Shown here: piece after piece, positions 27,933 through 37,448 of the stretch
Numbering within the stretch: position 1 is the stretch's first letter
Layout of the letters: every line of letters starts with the position of its first letter
Assembly (NCBI RefSeq): GCF_010748935.1
Contig: NZ_CP048796.1
Coordinates: 2,297,001-2,361,000, forward strand
Reading direction: 5' to 3'
Length of the DNA: 64,000 nucleotides
DNA from: Providencia vermicola
GTDB taxonomy: Bacteria; Pseudomonadota; Gammaproteobacteria; Enterobacterales; Enterobacteriaceae
The notes under the pieces: generated by a model
What the model was told of the DNA's origin: nothing
Database searches by the model: none
The model's input: the letters and a program-made list of their open reading frames with translations, nothing else
Translations under genes and position numbers: made by a program

Positions 27933-29771
27933 TTAACTGGCCTGCGGCTGTAATGTGATATGTGTCAGCTCGCCAATTTCAATATCTGTTATTTGATAAT
28001 TTGCTCCAGCTGTCAATTCACTATCAAATATGGCCCGTGATAATGGATTAATTAAATAAGCCTCTAATTGATTGCGAATTCCCCTTCCACCATTCGACAA
28101 ATCAGACAAACAACGTTTTTTTAGGCCTTCTTTCGCTTGTGGAGAAATGGAGATATTCAACGCTTGTTTATCTAGTCCGGAAAGAATATTACTGACCATT
28201 TGCTCAAATATCTGCTCGGCGACATCAGGACGAATAAAATCGAATACAATGATATTTTCACCAATTCGGTTGAGCAACTCAGGTCGATTAAGCACCAATT
28301 TAAAATGACGCTCAATTTCATTTTTGACATTACGCGTGACGGTTTCAAATGGCTCATGCGGCTGTACATTCGCGACTCTTTCACCATTATCATCTAAACG
28401 GTAAATACCAAGATTTGAGGTAAAAATAATGAGTGATTCAGAAAAATAAACGCGATCGCCACGTCCCGAAGTTAATACACCGTCATCAATAATTTGGAGG
28501 AATTTATCCATCAAACGTGGGTGTGCTTTTTCAATTTCATCGAATAACACTACGCTAAAAGGCTTTTCTCTAATGGCATTCGTTAACTCACCGCCAGAAT
28601 CATAGCCAACATAGCCTGGAGGTGCTCCTATTAGGCGCTGATCTGCATGTTCAGCACTAAATTCCGACATATCAAAGCGGATGTACGCATTTTCATCACC
28701 AAATAGCAGCTGAGTGACAGTTTTTGCAAGCTCAGTTTTACCAACTCCCGTAGGTCCTGCAAGAAAGACAACACCACGTGGGCGACCACCTTTGTGATTA
28801 GCAACCCCCGTCATAGCCCGTTTAATGATATCCAATAAGTGAGTGATCGCGTGTTGCTGCCCTTTCACTCGGCGTTGAATAACCTGTGGTGCATTATGTA
28901 TTTTTTGCTTATCAATTTTTTTCCATGGATCTTCAGTTATCCCAACTTTATACCGTCGTACTGCATCGCTGAGACGAGAAACCTCGACCAATTCAATACG
29001 GGCTAGTTGAATAATCGCTGTAAGGTCAAGCAACAATAACCCTTCTGTTTCATCAATAAAATCATTGATGACACGCTCTTTTTCTGAATCAACGAGTTGC
29101 CCAAAACCTTGCAGTGAAGCCAATAATGTTGGTGCCAATTGGCGTCTTACTAAACTATCCGGTTTGGCAACAGAAATCGCCCGTATCCGTGGATTATTAA
29201 CGAGAAACCAATCCGGTAAATCAGTTTCCTTTTCCACAATCCAAAACAACGTATTGAAGAAGGGCTGATTTTTCTCTCCAGCAGGCCGAGCTTTCGCTTG
29301 ATGGGAAACAACCAGTGCACGCGTAAATAGGCTATGTTCAGCGGGGGTTAAATTGGCATGATGCGAAATCAGGCATGACGCAAAATCAATACATAATGCG
29401 ATCGGCTGTTCCTGATAATTTATCCATTTTTCTAACACTTGATTAAGAAGGTCAATACCTCCGGCCGCACGCCCTCCTGACGCTGTTAACCCTAATTGCT
29501 GCATTAACACGTCTCCTTCTTGTGCTTGGCGAGAAGGATGCGTTACCCACTGAAATCCCATAAGGGGGGTATAAGTAATAACATGCGCATAGCCTGCATC
29601 AAAAAGACCATTAAAAAGAGCCTGATTAAAAGGTAATGGCGTAACTATATTAGGGGCAATTTCACTGGCTTGCAGGTCACGCACATTACCAAATAGTACG
29701 AATTGACTTTTTAAGGGAATAAATCGTAGTAAATCACGCAACCAACGAGGTTTTTGAAAAACAGGCTCCAT
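27933..29771 (-). CDS. HSP100/ClpB-like AAA+ ATPase, first gene of the helicase operon
   Basis: 612 aa from the ATG at 29771, chosen because AAGGA sits just before it; an in-frame ATG at 29825 has no ribosome site. The N-terminal half (LRFIPLKSQFVLFGNVRDLQ...) looks like a P-loop-less AAA-type domain. The C-terminal half is a ClpA/ClpB D2-like module: Walker A GPTGVGKT (339-346), pore loop GYVGY (386-390), Walker B VVLFDEIEKAHP (D411, E412), sensor FTSNLG, and a C-terminal small domain with RGIRNQLEAYLINPLS. The pore-loop tyrosines indicate substrate threading, as in unfoldases. No ClpP-binding loop is evident. Leads the operon with radical SAM, helicase fusion and coiled-coil genes. Confidence 0.87.
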   Translation of the reverse strand: MEPVFQKPRWLRDLLRFIPLKSQFVLFGNVRDLQASEIAPNIVTPLPFNQALFNGLFDAGYAHVITYTPLMGFQWVTHPSRQAQEGDVLMQQLGLTASGGRAAGGIDLLNQVLEKWINYQEQPIALCIDFASCLISHHANLTPAEHSLFTRALVVSHQAKARPAGEKNQPFFNTLFWIVEKETDLPDWFLVNNPRIRAISVAKPDSLVRRQLAPTLLASLQGFGQLVDSEKERVINDFIDETEGLLLLDLTAIIQLARIELVEVSRLSDAVRRYKVGITEDPWKKIDKQKIHNAPQVIQRRVKGQQHAITHLLDIIKRAMTGVANHKGGRPRGVVFLAGPTGVGKTELAKTVTQLLFGDENAYIRFDMSEFSAEHADQRLIGAPPGYVGYDSGGELTNAIREKPFSVVLFDEIEKAHPRLMDKFLQIIDDGVLTSGRGDRVYFSESLIIFTSNLGIYRLDDNGERVANVQPHEPFETVTRNVKNEIERHFKLVLNRPELLNRIGENIIVFDFIRPDVAEQIFEQMVSNILSGLDKQALNISISPQAKEGLKKRCLSDLSNGGRGIRNQLEAYLINPLSRAIFDSELTAGANYQITDIEIGELTHITLQPQAS

Positions 29772-30000
29772 GTTATTCCTTACATTCTTGTTAGATATTT
29801 TTTTAAAGTTTACCGTAAATATCAATGAATAGCGTATTTATATTAATGAGATTTTCAATTATCTGAACATTCTCATACGGCAATAAAAACAGCCTAGGAC
29901 CCTTTATACTTTATTGATAAATATTAGAACAAAATAGACTCAGAAATAACTCGATATTTTATAAAATTACTTATATTTTTTAACCTATAGAGTGTCCAAA

Positions 30001-30438
30001 ATGGCAGTAGAAATAATGAAATTAACACAGTTATGGCGTAAACAACCATCAAGTGAACACTTAACGACACCTCGAGTGATGGCCCGTGTTTTTGTCGCAC
30101 CAGGGGAACTAGAAGACAGCATCACTTTTTATGAACAATTGCAAAAAGTCACCATGGATGGCTTCTTTCCGTTCCCTGAACATCAATTACGTCTCGCGAT
30201 GGTCGGTGCTTTTCTTATTATTGAAGGCCCCGATGAAAAATTAGTGCCCTTTACGAGCACGCATACCACTTTATTAGTGGATGATGTACAACCTTATTAC
30301 GATAAGCTTATCCAATCAGGAGCAAAAATTATTTTTCCACTCCAAAACGTTCCCACAGGGAAAGCTTTTAATGCCATTCATCCTGACGGAACCGTGATTG
30401 AATATGTTCATCATAGGCCAAATCATAAAGGTCAGTAG
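30001..30438 (+). CDS. VOC-family (glyoxalase/dioxygenase fold) protein
   Basis: 145 aa from the ATG at 30001; a GTG at 29992 and an ATG at 30016 are alternatives. Single vicinal-oxygen-chelate domain: RVFVAPGELEDSITFYEQL opening, TTLLVDDVQPYYDKLIQSGA in the middle, and the closing FNAIHPDGTVIEYVHH, where the final Glu is at the usual metal-ligand position. The catalysed reaction cannot be assigned. Divergently arranged from the four-gene operon across about 230 bp. Confidence 0.75.
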   Translation: MAVEIMKLTQLWRKQPSSEHLTTPRVMARVFVAPGELEDSITFYEQLQKVTMDGFFPFPEHQLRLAMVGAFLIIEGPDEKLVPFTSTHTTLLVDDVQPYYDKLIQSGAKIIFPLQNVPTGKAFNAIHPDGTVIEYVHHRPNHKGQ

Positions 30439-30522
30439 AAATAAAAAATAATAAGAGATATCACTGATAGATGTGTTTTTAGAAGTCGTGGATAAGTATT
30501 CACTCATTTAACATATAGACTA

Positions 30523-30554
30523 TGTCATCTTAAATCGATTTTGTTAAGATGACA
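30523..30554. terminator. Stem-loop between convergent VOC gene and yaiI
   Basis: TGTCATCTTAA (30523-30533) and TTAAGATGACA (30544-30554) form a perfect 11-bp stem with a 10-nt loop, between stops at 30438 and 30576. No long U-tract, so efficiency is uncertain. Confidence 0.55.
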
Positions 30555-30575
30555 CACATTGGTAGGATAATGAAT

Positions 30576-31040
30576 CTATTGAGTTGCTAGCTGCTTTCTG
30601 CGGTGTAGTAACCATTTATCTAACTCATTAGCAAACTGTTGACGGTCACGCTGATTTAAACTAGCAGGCCCTCCTGTTTGTACGCCACTCGCCCGCATTG
30701 TATCCATAAAATCCCTGATAGTTAAACGCTCACGAATGGTTGCTTCACTATAACGCTCACCTCTAGGATTCAGTGCTATAGCGCCTTTTTCCATCACTTC
30801 AGCAGCTAAAGAAATATCCGCAGTCACGACTAAATCACCCTGCTGTGCACGGCGTACTATTTCATTATCTGCCACATCAAAACCAGCAGCGACTTGTAAC
30901 GTACGTAAAAAAGCAGAAGGAGGAACGGTTAGTCGTTGATTAGCAACAAACGTTACCTGAACCTTTTCGCGATCAGCTGCACGGTATAATACTTCTTTGA
31001 TCACCTTTGGACAGGCATCTGCATCTACCCAAATAAACAT
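30576..31040 (-). CDS. yaiI: YaiI/YqxD family protein (UPF0178)
   Basis: 154 aa. Signature start [20 protein letters not shown], then [20 protein letters not shown] and [13 protein letters not shown], matching E. coli YaiI closely. The fold is PIN-like with clustered acidic residues (DADAC, TADIS), which suggests a nuclease-like metal site, but no activity is established. Stands alone in the opposite orientation to the VOC gene. Confidence 0.93.
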   Translation of the reverse strand: MFIWVDADACPKVIKEVLYRAADREKVQVTFVANQRLTVPPSAFLRTLQVAAGFDVADNEIVRRAQQGDLVVTADISLAAEVMEKGAIALNPRGERYSEATIRERLTIRDFMDTMRASGVQTGGPASLNQRDRQQFANELDKWLLHRRKQLATQ

Positions 31041-31361
31041 AACATCATCCTGTAATCACAATATCAAAGCCTATATTACCAACTTCTTTAGATAAGAGGC
31101 ATTGCTATTTCAATCGCATACCTAATTTTCTAAATGTTCGAGAAAAAAGATCCTTTCCCAAAGGAAAATCAGTTCAATACCCCAACGAAAAATGGAATTG
31201 TGAATGTTTATTCGAGAGAAACTGACCTATTAATATACAAACAAGGGGCTTTAAAGACGCAATTCACCACCGCATTGAAGTGTCCCCGATAATATCAAAC
31301 ATTATCGGAGCCACTTCCCCCTATACAATGTCATCCAGTCACTTTATTCTGCATCTTTAGC
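31041..31361. other. Intergenic region with one terminator-like hairpin
   Basis: About 320 bp between yaiI and the aldolase. No coding frame of note. CCGATAAT (31286-31293) pairs perfectly with ATTATCGG (31301-31308) around a 7-nt loop, and flanking AGTG/CACT could extend it; it lies 54 bp past the aldolase stop and probably ends that leftward transcript. Confidence 0.55.
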
Positions 31362-32387
31362 TTAAATAAGTGACTTAAATGTGGTAATGAACTTGTCGAC
31401 ATCTTGCTGTGTTGTTGACCAAGATGTACATAAACGTAAACAACTTTGGCCATGTTCAGGTTCACAAATTTTGCGCAATACATAATGAGTCATCAGCTTC
31501 TCAGCTAATTCATTGGGTAGAATCACAAAAATTTGATTAGACTCTGGTGGCGCTAGGAACCCAAACCCTTTTTCTTCAAAAAGTTTCACTAACTGAGCCG
31601 CTTTATTATTCACATAAGCACCTAGCTGGAAAAATAAATCATCGGTAAATAATGCATCAAATTGAGCAGCTAACAACCAACCTTTAGCCTGTAAAGCCCC
31701 TTTTTGTTTTAACGAATAACGAAAATCTGATTTTAGTGTGGGATTTAAAATAACCAGTACTTCTGCTGCAAATGCGCCTATTTTTGTCCCGCCAATGTAA
31801 AACATGTCCGTTAATTGGGCGATATCTTCAATCGTTAAATCACTGTTGCTGGACATCAATCCAGAGGCTAAACGTGCGCCATCCATAAACAGTAATAGTC
31901 CATGTTTATCACATTCAGTGCGAAGTGCTTGAAGCTCTTGCTTACGATAAACTGTTCCAATTTCAGTTGAATTACTGATATAAACTAATTTAGGTTGAAC
32001 CGCATGCTCATCATTGTGTTCTGCCAACACTGCCTGAATATGCTTAGGCTCAAGCTTACCTGACTCTGAGCGAACAGTAATCACCTTATGGCCGGTTGCT
32101 TCAATAGCGCCAGTCTCATGAGTTGCAATATGTCCAGACTCTACGGCAATTGCGGCTTGATGTGGACGTAATGCATGCGAAATTGCGGTTAAGTTGGTAA
32201 TGGTCCCACCATTAAAAAAATGTATATCCGCATCAGGACATCCGATTCTCAACTTAATCTTATCTGCTATTTGTTGAGTATATTGATCAGTACCATAGCC
32301 ATCAAAACGCTTTCCAACTAAGTTATTCAGCGTATTCATGACTGACGGATGTGCTATTTCATTATAATCATTTTGAAAACTGTACAT
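31362..32387 (-). CDS. Low-specificity L-threonine aldolase (PLP, beta-eliminating lyase fold)
   Basis: 341 aa from the ATG at 32387, which has GGGAA upstream; an earlier in-frame ATG at 32429 lacks one. Fold type I PLP enzyme with FNGGTITNLTAI, ESGHIATHETGAIE, LLLFMDGARLASGL (PLP-binding Asp) and the Schiff-base lysine in FYIGGTKIGAF. Cleaves L-threonine or allo-threonine to glycine and acetaldehyde; stereopreference cannot be told. Sequence is not especially close to E. coli LtaE, so I leave the symbol blank. Single gene between yaiI and alkB. Confidence 0.88.
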   Translation of the reverse strand: MYSFQNDYNEIAHPSVMNTLNNLVGKRFDGYGTDQYTQQIADKIKLRIGCPDADIHFFNGGTITNLTAISHALRPHQAAIAVESGHIATHETGAIEATGHKVITVRSESGKLEPKHIQAVLAEHNDEHAVQPKLVYISNSTEIGTVYRKQELQALRTECDKHGLLLFMDGARLASGLMSSNSDLTIEDIAQLTDMFYIGGTKIGAFAAEVLVILNPTLKSDFRYSLKQKGALQAKGWLLAAQFDALFTDDLFFQLGAYVNNKAAQLVKLFEEKGFGFLAPPESNQIFVILPNELAEKLMTHYVLRKICEPEHGQSCLRLCTSWSTTQQDVDKFITTFKSLI

Positions 32388-32701
32388 TATTATTCCCAGT
32401 GTTATTTTTGTTAGTATTTTTTGAATCACTATTTATATTCTGATAATGGGCTATCTTCAATAGTCTACGTTGCATACCTGTTTTAAATACTGCTTAACCT
32501 TTATTGGGTAGTTTTTTAAATTATGACAACATAAATTTATGCATAAAATGATGGCGTATAATTTACCTAATAATATTAAGGGTATTTTTCTGTTTATTTA
32601 CCTCCAATGAATAACAGGCTGCTACAGTTGAAGGAATTAACCATCTGTATTGAAATATCACCAACCTATACATGATGGAAAAATAATCTATTAACTCATT
32701 T

Positions 32702-33334
32702 TTACTGGCAGCGGCGAAAAGTGATATTAATACGATATTCGCCTAAAACAGGGTGACTCCCCGCTTTGATACTACGTACACCATGGTAATTTAATCGCGA
32801 CTTTCCCCCCCAAACGACAACGTCTCCATGTTCCAATAATAATGCTTTTTTGGGCGCCTCTCGGGTTTTACCGCCAAAATCAAATATTGCAGGTAGTCCT
32901 AAGGAGAAAGAAACAATGGGCTGCGAAAAATCAGTTTCATCTTTATCTTGATGCAAAGATAACTTTGCCCCAATAGAATAACGATTGATTAAGCAAGCAT
33001 CTGGTAAAAAATTAGGGAAACCGGCCATCTCAGCGGCTTCTTGAGCCAAAGTCATAAAAATAGCGGGCATAGTTGGCCAAGCTTCTTTTGTGACAGGGTC
33101 ACTCATTTGATAACGGTAACCTTGTCCATCAGTGACCCATCCCCATGGACCACAATTTGTCATAGCAACTGACATACTATGCCCCCCAGGTGTCACCATA
33201 AAACGAAAAGGCGATTGTTCTACGACCTGATTTAATGCCAACAATAGCGCCTCACCATTTCCTAATAAAAAGCCTTTTAATAAAAAAGCATTCTCGGCAA
33301 TGGGTAGTGTGTTTTCTTCATTAGAAAATAGCAT
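32702..33334 (-). CDS. alkB: DNA oxidative demethylase AlkB
   Basis: 210 aa. Fe(II)/2-oxoglutarate dioxygenase that repairs 1-methyladenine and 3-methylcytosine. Iron ligands are in LHQDKDE (HxD) and YHGVRSI; the 2-oxoglutarate arginines are in the C-terminal RINITFRR. NRYSIGAKLSLHQDKDE and LLLEHGDVVVWGGKSRLNYHG match E. coli AlkB almost word for word. Unlike E. coli, it is not in an operon with ada, which lies about 22 kb away here. Confidence 0.95.
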   Translation of the reverse strand: MLFSNEENTLPIAENAFLLKGFLLGNGEALLLALNQVVEQSPFRFMVTPGGHSMSVAMTNCGPWGWVTDGQGYRYQMSDPVTKEAWPTMPAIFMTLAQEAAEMAGFPNFLPDACLINRYSIGAKLSLHQDKDETDFSQPIVSFSLGLPAIFDFGGKTREAPKKALLLEHGDVVVWGGKSRLNYHGVRSIKAGSHPVLGEYRINITFRRCQ

Positions 33335-33510
33335 ATTGGCCCCAGGTTAAATTAGAATGAGTCGTAAATTCTTGAGCGAAATACGACAATATTCGAGGTG
33401 ACTTTACTAGCTAAAAAATAACATTTGGTTACTTTTTAGTCTCTCCAAATATTATCCCTACATATCTAATTGAAATCTAAATCACTCATCGCTTTTTCTT
33501 AAATAACTTT

Positions 33511-33865
33511 ATGGCGCGAATCACTAGCTCTACTGCAACTTTAATTCATGTTCCGAATGTCAGTGAAGGATTGGCTTAGTTCCAAAACGCTTTTTCGAAT
33601 ACCATTACAGAATATTTACCTGAGTTTGATTTCACTTTATTACATCTAGATGATTTTTCTATCGAAACTGTTCAAACGGATAGCAAAATCAGCGCAGGCA
33701 AAAAGGACTCTCTTATATTGGCATGTCAGCGATTTTGCACAAGCGATAGCACATTTTTCAGCCTTAGGTGCCCCTCTTTATCGTGGTCCTATGGATATTG
33801 CTCAAAGTCTGAAGATGTGTCAAGTTGCCGACCCTTTGCTAATTTGATTGGATGATAAGAAAAAT
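33511..33865 (+). pseudogene. Decayed VOC/glyoxalase-family gene
   Basis: Starting at the ATG at 33511 the frame reads like a VOC protein (STATLIHVPNVSEGLA) but meets a TAG at codon 23 where Trp is expected (followed by FQNAF). It continues in the same frame to about 33700, then shifts at a run of A/G near 33699-33706 into a frame giving LLYWHVSDFAQAIAHFSALG and YRGPMDIAQSLKMCQVADP. A further small deletion disrupts the final FGNLIG-type motif near 33835. At least three lesions make this a pseudogene. The downstream stretch to about 34015 may hold additional remnant but I do not recognise it. Confidence 0.75.
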
Positions 33866-34193
33866 AGAAAACAAATCATAAAGGGATGGTCTGCTTTCTA
33901 TTTTTCTACCGATGGAACAGCAATGAGTACGACTTTGATGGATCAATTATGCTACGGGCACACATTTGCCGCGATAATCCCGAATATTACGCCTAATATT
34001 AATAGAACACATTAACATTTTATGTAACAGTAATTATTCAACGAAAAATAGTTTTGTAGAAAAGTATATTTTGTTTAATACGATTAATTCGAACTTTAAC
34101 CCATCATTAAATCTGTTTTTGTTTTTTTTATGTGCAGGTTAAGATTTTATTTACCACAGTACCAATATATTATAAACACGGGTTTCTTACTGC
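33866..34193. other. Spacer between the pseudogene and glycoside-hydrolase-like gene
   Basis: About 330 bp, AT-rich. No intact gene; only short frames that may be pseudogene remnants. It must contain the promoter of the downstream gene but I cannot place it with confidence. Confidence 0.4.
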
Positions 34194-36377
34194 ATGAAAA
34201 AATACCATTGTAAACTCGCCATAACGCTATTATTTATTAGTTCAATTTCTCATGGTCTAACACTCAAAAATAATGATTTTTCTATTACTATAGAACCTGA
34301 AACGCTAAAAATCGCCCATGAAAATGAAGTTATTAATAAGGGAATTCAACAGCGTACAACCCAAAAAATCAAAGCAACTGACGATAAAGCCAGTTGGTAT
34401 TGGCCAGACAGGCAAATGAACGTTTCTGCTAGACTTGAAGGTCAGCAACTTCGTTTACGTTTTACAACTAGTCAAGTTCAAACATTTTTTTGGTATCAAT
34501 CACCTAAGGACATCTCTGCATTATATATGCCACTGGGTGAAGGTAGCCATATTCCAACTAACAATATTATATGGCAACAATATTTATTAAAGGAACAAAA
34601 TGGTATTGATACCAATTATGACCTAAAACTTCCTTTATGGAGCCAACAACAAAATCGAGTATATAGCTGGCTATTAATAAATCCATTTAATAATAAAATT
34701 AATTTTTCAACACAATCTAAACAACTACACATGTCTTCTGGTCATATTTTCGACCACTTTAATCTTGAGCAACCTTTTGACGTTATTCTTTCGGTTGGTA
34801 ACTCTCCTATTGATGGAGCGCTTGCGTATCGGCAATATTTAGAATCCATCGGTGAAATAAAAACACTACGAGAAAAATTTACCTATATACATGATGGTTA
34901 TAAATTAATTGGTGCTACCCATATTTATGTTTGGGGTAAAGGATTACTTGATCAACAGGATATTAAAGATTGGCAAGGGCTAAGCCAATATTTGCAATCT
35001 TCGAGCGGCAAACGTATTTGGCAAGCTCTTGAAAAGGATGCACAAATCGCCTTCAAAAAAATCACACTTGCTCCCCCAGAAGAATGGCAGCGGCCTTATT
35101 TAACCAATGCCTTAAACAATGCTTTTAAACGCATTATTCCTAATTCTAAAGCCCCTTACGATGCGGAGTTTTTACAACATCAGCAAATGCAAGCTCAAAA
35201 AATTAAACGTTTCGCTGCTCTGCAATTAGGTCCATGGTTAACCGCTAGTCAAAATTGGGGACAAGGGTTATCCATTCCTCTAATTAACCAGCTAAATATT
35301 AGAGGATTAGATAGAATTTGGTTAGGTGTTGATAATTGGGTTGTCACCTTTTATCAGCCTCAAGCCGTCGATCAGGCATTAGAACTAGGTTATTTAATCG
35401 GCAGTTATGACTCCTATGACACAGGGATCCCTGCTGGAGTGAATGACCAATGGCTTACCGCTCAGATTCCCTCCGAGTTACGTAAAAAATGTGCCATTGT
35501 GCAAAAAAATGGCCAAAAACTACCGGGGTTTGGAGGTCAAGGCTATTACCTTAATCCAGGCTGTATGCTGAATTACTCAAAAAATAGAATCAAAAATATC
35601 CTTGAATTATCACACACTAATAGCCTATTCCTAGATGTTGATGGTACTGCGATGGTGACGAATGACTATCATCCAGAGAATAGAACGAGCGCACAACAAA
35701 TGGCTCAGGCACGTAATACACGTCTAGAATGGATTGAAAAAAACCTTAGGATCCCTCTCGGGTCTGAAGATGGTAATGCCTTAACAGCCAAACATTTAAT
35801 GTTTGCTCATGGAATGGAAACTTGGGGATTTGGTTGGGGAGATCAGAGCATCCATAAAGATAAAAATTCGCCTTACTATTTAGGTGCATGGTGGCCTGAA
35901 AATGAGCCCGCTACATTCTTCAAAAAAGCAAAATTAAAACAACCTTATTTAACGGTTGAATTTGATCCTCGCTGGCGGCTCCCGCTATATCAAGCTGTAT
36001 TTCATGATACTATCATTAGTACTCATCACTGGACTTTCGATAATCTGAAATTCCCAGAGGTACAAACAACTCGGGAACTACTCAGCCAATTATATAATAC
36101 AGCACCACTATATAATTTAAGTCGTAATACAATCCAAAAACGGCTCCCTGACATACTCAGGTCAAATGAAGTTTATCGTCCATTGCACGAGGTTTTATGG
36201 GACAAAAAGATGGTGGGCTTCCAATGGCTCGATAATGAAGGATGGGTACAAAAGACAACTTTTAGTGATGGAACCGTCATTATGGCCAATTTTTCTAAAC
36301 AAGCCTTTAACGATTTACCCCCTCAATCCTTGAAAGCCATTTTGGCAAGCGGAAGAGTTATTCAACAAAGCTACTGA
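34194..36377 (+). CDS. Secreted glycoside-hydrolase-like protein
   Basis: 727 aa with a signal peptide (MKKYHCKLAITLLFISSISHG). Residues about 22-220 look like a beta-sandwich, followed by a large catalytic-type domain rich in W, Y and D. The segment LFLDVDGTAM (about 479-488) and IPLGSEDGNAL (about 521-531) have acidic residues placed like nucleophile and acid/base of retaining glycosidases, and HGMETWGFGWGDQS follows. The overall feel is of GH101/GH129-like or DUF5696 proteins, but I cannot fix the family. The C-terminal part (SDGTVIMANFS) is a beta domain common in glycosidases. Likely periplasmic or secreted; substrate unknown. Single gene with its own terminator. Confidence 0.65.
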   Translation: MKKYHCKLAITLLFISSISHGLTLKNNDFSITIEPETLKIAHENEVINKGIQQRTTQKIKATDDKASWYWPDRQMNVSARLEGQQLRLRFTTSQVQTFFWYQSPKDISALYMPLGEGSHIPTNNIIWQQYLLKEQNGIDTNYDLKLPLWSQQQNRVYSWLLINPFNNKINFSTQSKQLHMSSGHIFDHFNLEQPFDVILSVGNSPIDGALAYRQYLESIGEIKTLREKFTYIHDGYKLIGATHIYVWGKGLLDQQDIKDWQGLSQYLQSSSGKRIWQALEKDAQIAFKKITLAPPEEWQRPYLTNALNNAFKRIIPNSKAPYDAEFLQHQQMQAQKIKRFAALQLGPWLTASQNWGQGLSIPLINQLNIRGLDRIWLGVDNWVVTFYQPQAVDQALELGYLIGSYDSYDTGIPAGVNDQWLTAQIPSELRKKCAIVQKNGQKLPGFGGQGYYLNPGCMLNYSKNRIKNILELSHTNSLFLDVDGTAMVTNDYHPENRTSAQQMAQARNTRLEWIEKNLRIPLGSEDGNALTAKHLMFAHGMETWGFGWGDQSIHKDKNSPYYLGAWWPENEPATFFKKAKLKQPYLTVEFDPRWRLPLYQAVFHDTIISTHHWTFDNLKFPEVQTTRELLSQLYNTAPLYNLSRNTIQKRLPDILRSNEVYRPLHEVLWDKKMVGFQWLDNEGWVQKTTFSDGTVIMANFSKQAFNDLPPQSLKAILASGRVIQQSY

Positions 36378-36405
36378 CATTCGCGCCACCAGCAGTAAAC
36401 AAACT

Positions 36406-36445
36406 AAAGGGCAAAGCGTCCGGATACGACTTGCCCTTTTCTTAT
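36406..36445 (+). terminator. Rho-independent terminator after the glycoside-hydrolase-like gene
   Basis: AAAGGGCAA (36406-36414) pairs with TTGCCCTTT (36431-36439), with further bulged pairing inside, followed by TCTTATATT. Could also serve the convergent transporter gene. Confidence 0.75.
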
Positions 36446-36485
36446 ATTATAAATTTATAGTTATTTTTATTAATTAGTCGCTTAA

Positions 36486-37364
36486 TTATACGGCTTGTTG
36501 TAATTTCCGTTGCGCTAATCGTTTTTCTGACTGTTGACTCCCCCAAACACTAACTAATATCACCACCATACCAACAAATTGTAATAAACTTAGGTGCTGT
36601 TCTAATACTATCCAGCCTAATACAACTGCACTCACTGGGCTCAAAAAACCTAAAGAAGCGACCGAACTCGGCCCCAATAATGCAAGTCCTCTAAACCATA
36701 ATGCATAAGTTAATGCACCACCAATCAAAGTTAGATAGCTGATCCCAAGCATATTCATGACGGTGAGTGAAGGTAATGCAGGCTCTAACCATAAAGCAAA
36801 CGGTAATAATACCACTCCACCTGCTGTTAATTGCCAAGCAGTAAAAGTTAATGGTGTCACCGGTGGCTGCCAACGTCGACTAAGTACGGTACCCGCTGCC
36901 ATCGAAAAAGCGCCAGCAAATCCTGCAATGATACCTGTAAAGTCCAGCGCTGCACTTGGAGTTAATAGCAATATTGCAACCCCTGAAATACCTGTCAATG
37001 AAGCGACTATTGATAGTACTGAGAGTTGACTTTTCAACAACCAATAGCTTAAAAACAATACAATTAACGGTTGTACAGCCCCCACCGTTGCAGCAACACC
37101 ACCAGGTAAACGGTACGCTGAAACAAACAACAACCACCAAAATAACGAAAAGTTTAAGATCCCCAATACAATAACCCGTAGCCACCATACGCCTTGTGGC
37201 AGCTTACGCAGCCAAATCAATAATAATAACCCCGCAGGTAACGCTCTTAATACCGCTAAAGTTAGCGGAAATCCAGCGGGTAGCATTTCCGTAGTAATTA
37301 AATAAGTACTTCCCCAAACAATAGGTGCTAATGCAGTTAGCAATAAAATGGAATAACGATTCAT
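36486..37364 (-). CDS. PecM-like EamA-family (DMT) transporter
   Basis: 292 aa from the ATG at 37364 (a TTG two codons earlier is unlikely). Ten predicted transmembrane helices in two EamA repeats; ALAPIVWGSTYLITTE and LSLLQFVGMVVILVSVW are typical. The closest picture is PecM, the exporter paired with the urate-type MarR regulator PecS in Dickeya. Divergent from a PecS-like gene with two shared palindromes between, which supports that pairing. Exported compound unknown. Confidence 0.82.
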   Translation of the reverse strand: MNRYSILLLTALAPIVWGSTYLITTEMLPAGFPLTLAVLRALPAGLLLLIWLRKLPQGVWWLRVIVLGILNFSLFWWLLFVSAYRLPGGVAATVGAVQPLIVLFLSYWLLKSQLSVLSIVASLTGISGVAILLLTPSAALDFTGIIAGFAGAFSMAAGTVLSRRWQPPVTPLTFTAWQLTAGGVVLLPFALWLEPALPSLTVMNMLGISYLTLIGGALTYALWFRGLALLGPSSVASLGFLSPVSAVVLGWIVLEQHLSLLQFVGMVVILVSVWGSQQSEKRLAQRKLQQAV

Positions 37365-37382
37365 TATCAAACTCGGTTAATT

Positions 37383-37427
37383 TATCTTGATATCAAGATA
37401 GTTTTAACTTACCTTGACGTCAAGATA
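37383..37427. promoter_or_regulatory. Two PecS/MarR operators in the divergent promoter
   Basis: Perfect palindrome TATCTTGATATCAAGATA (37383-37400) and near-copy TACCTTGACGTCAAGATA (37410-37427), centres 27 bp apart. For the leftward gene, -35 TTGACG (inside the second site) and -10 TATCTT (inside the first) are 17 bp apart, so repressor binding would cover both promoter elements. Confidence 0.85.
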
Positions 37428-37442
37428 AATTATTGACATAAT
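37414..37442 (+). promoter_or_regulatory. Promoter of the PecS-like gene, likely leaderless
   Basis: TTGACG (37414-37419), 17-bp spacer, CATAAT (37437-37442). The expected transcription start falls at about 37449, the A of the ATG, and there is no Shine-Dalgarno sequence before it. The -35 lies within the second operator. Confidence 0.6.
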
Positions 37443-37448
37443 TCACCT

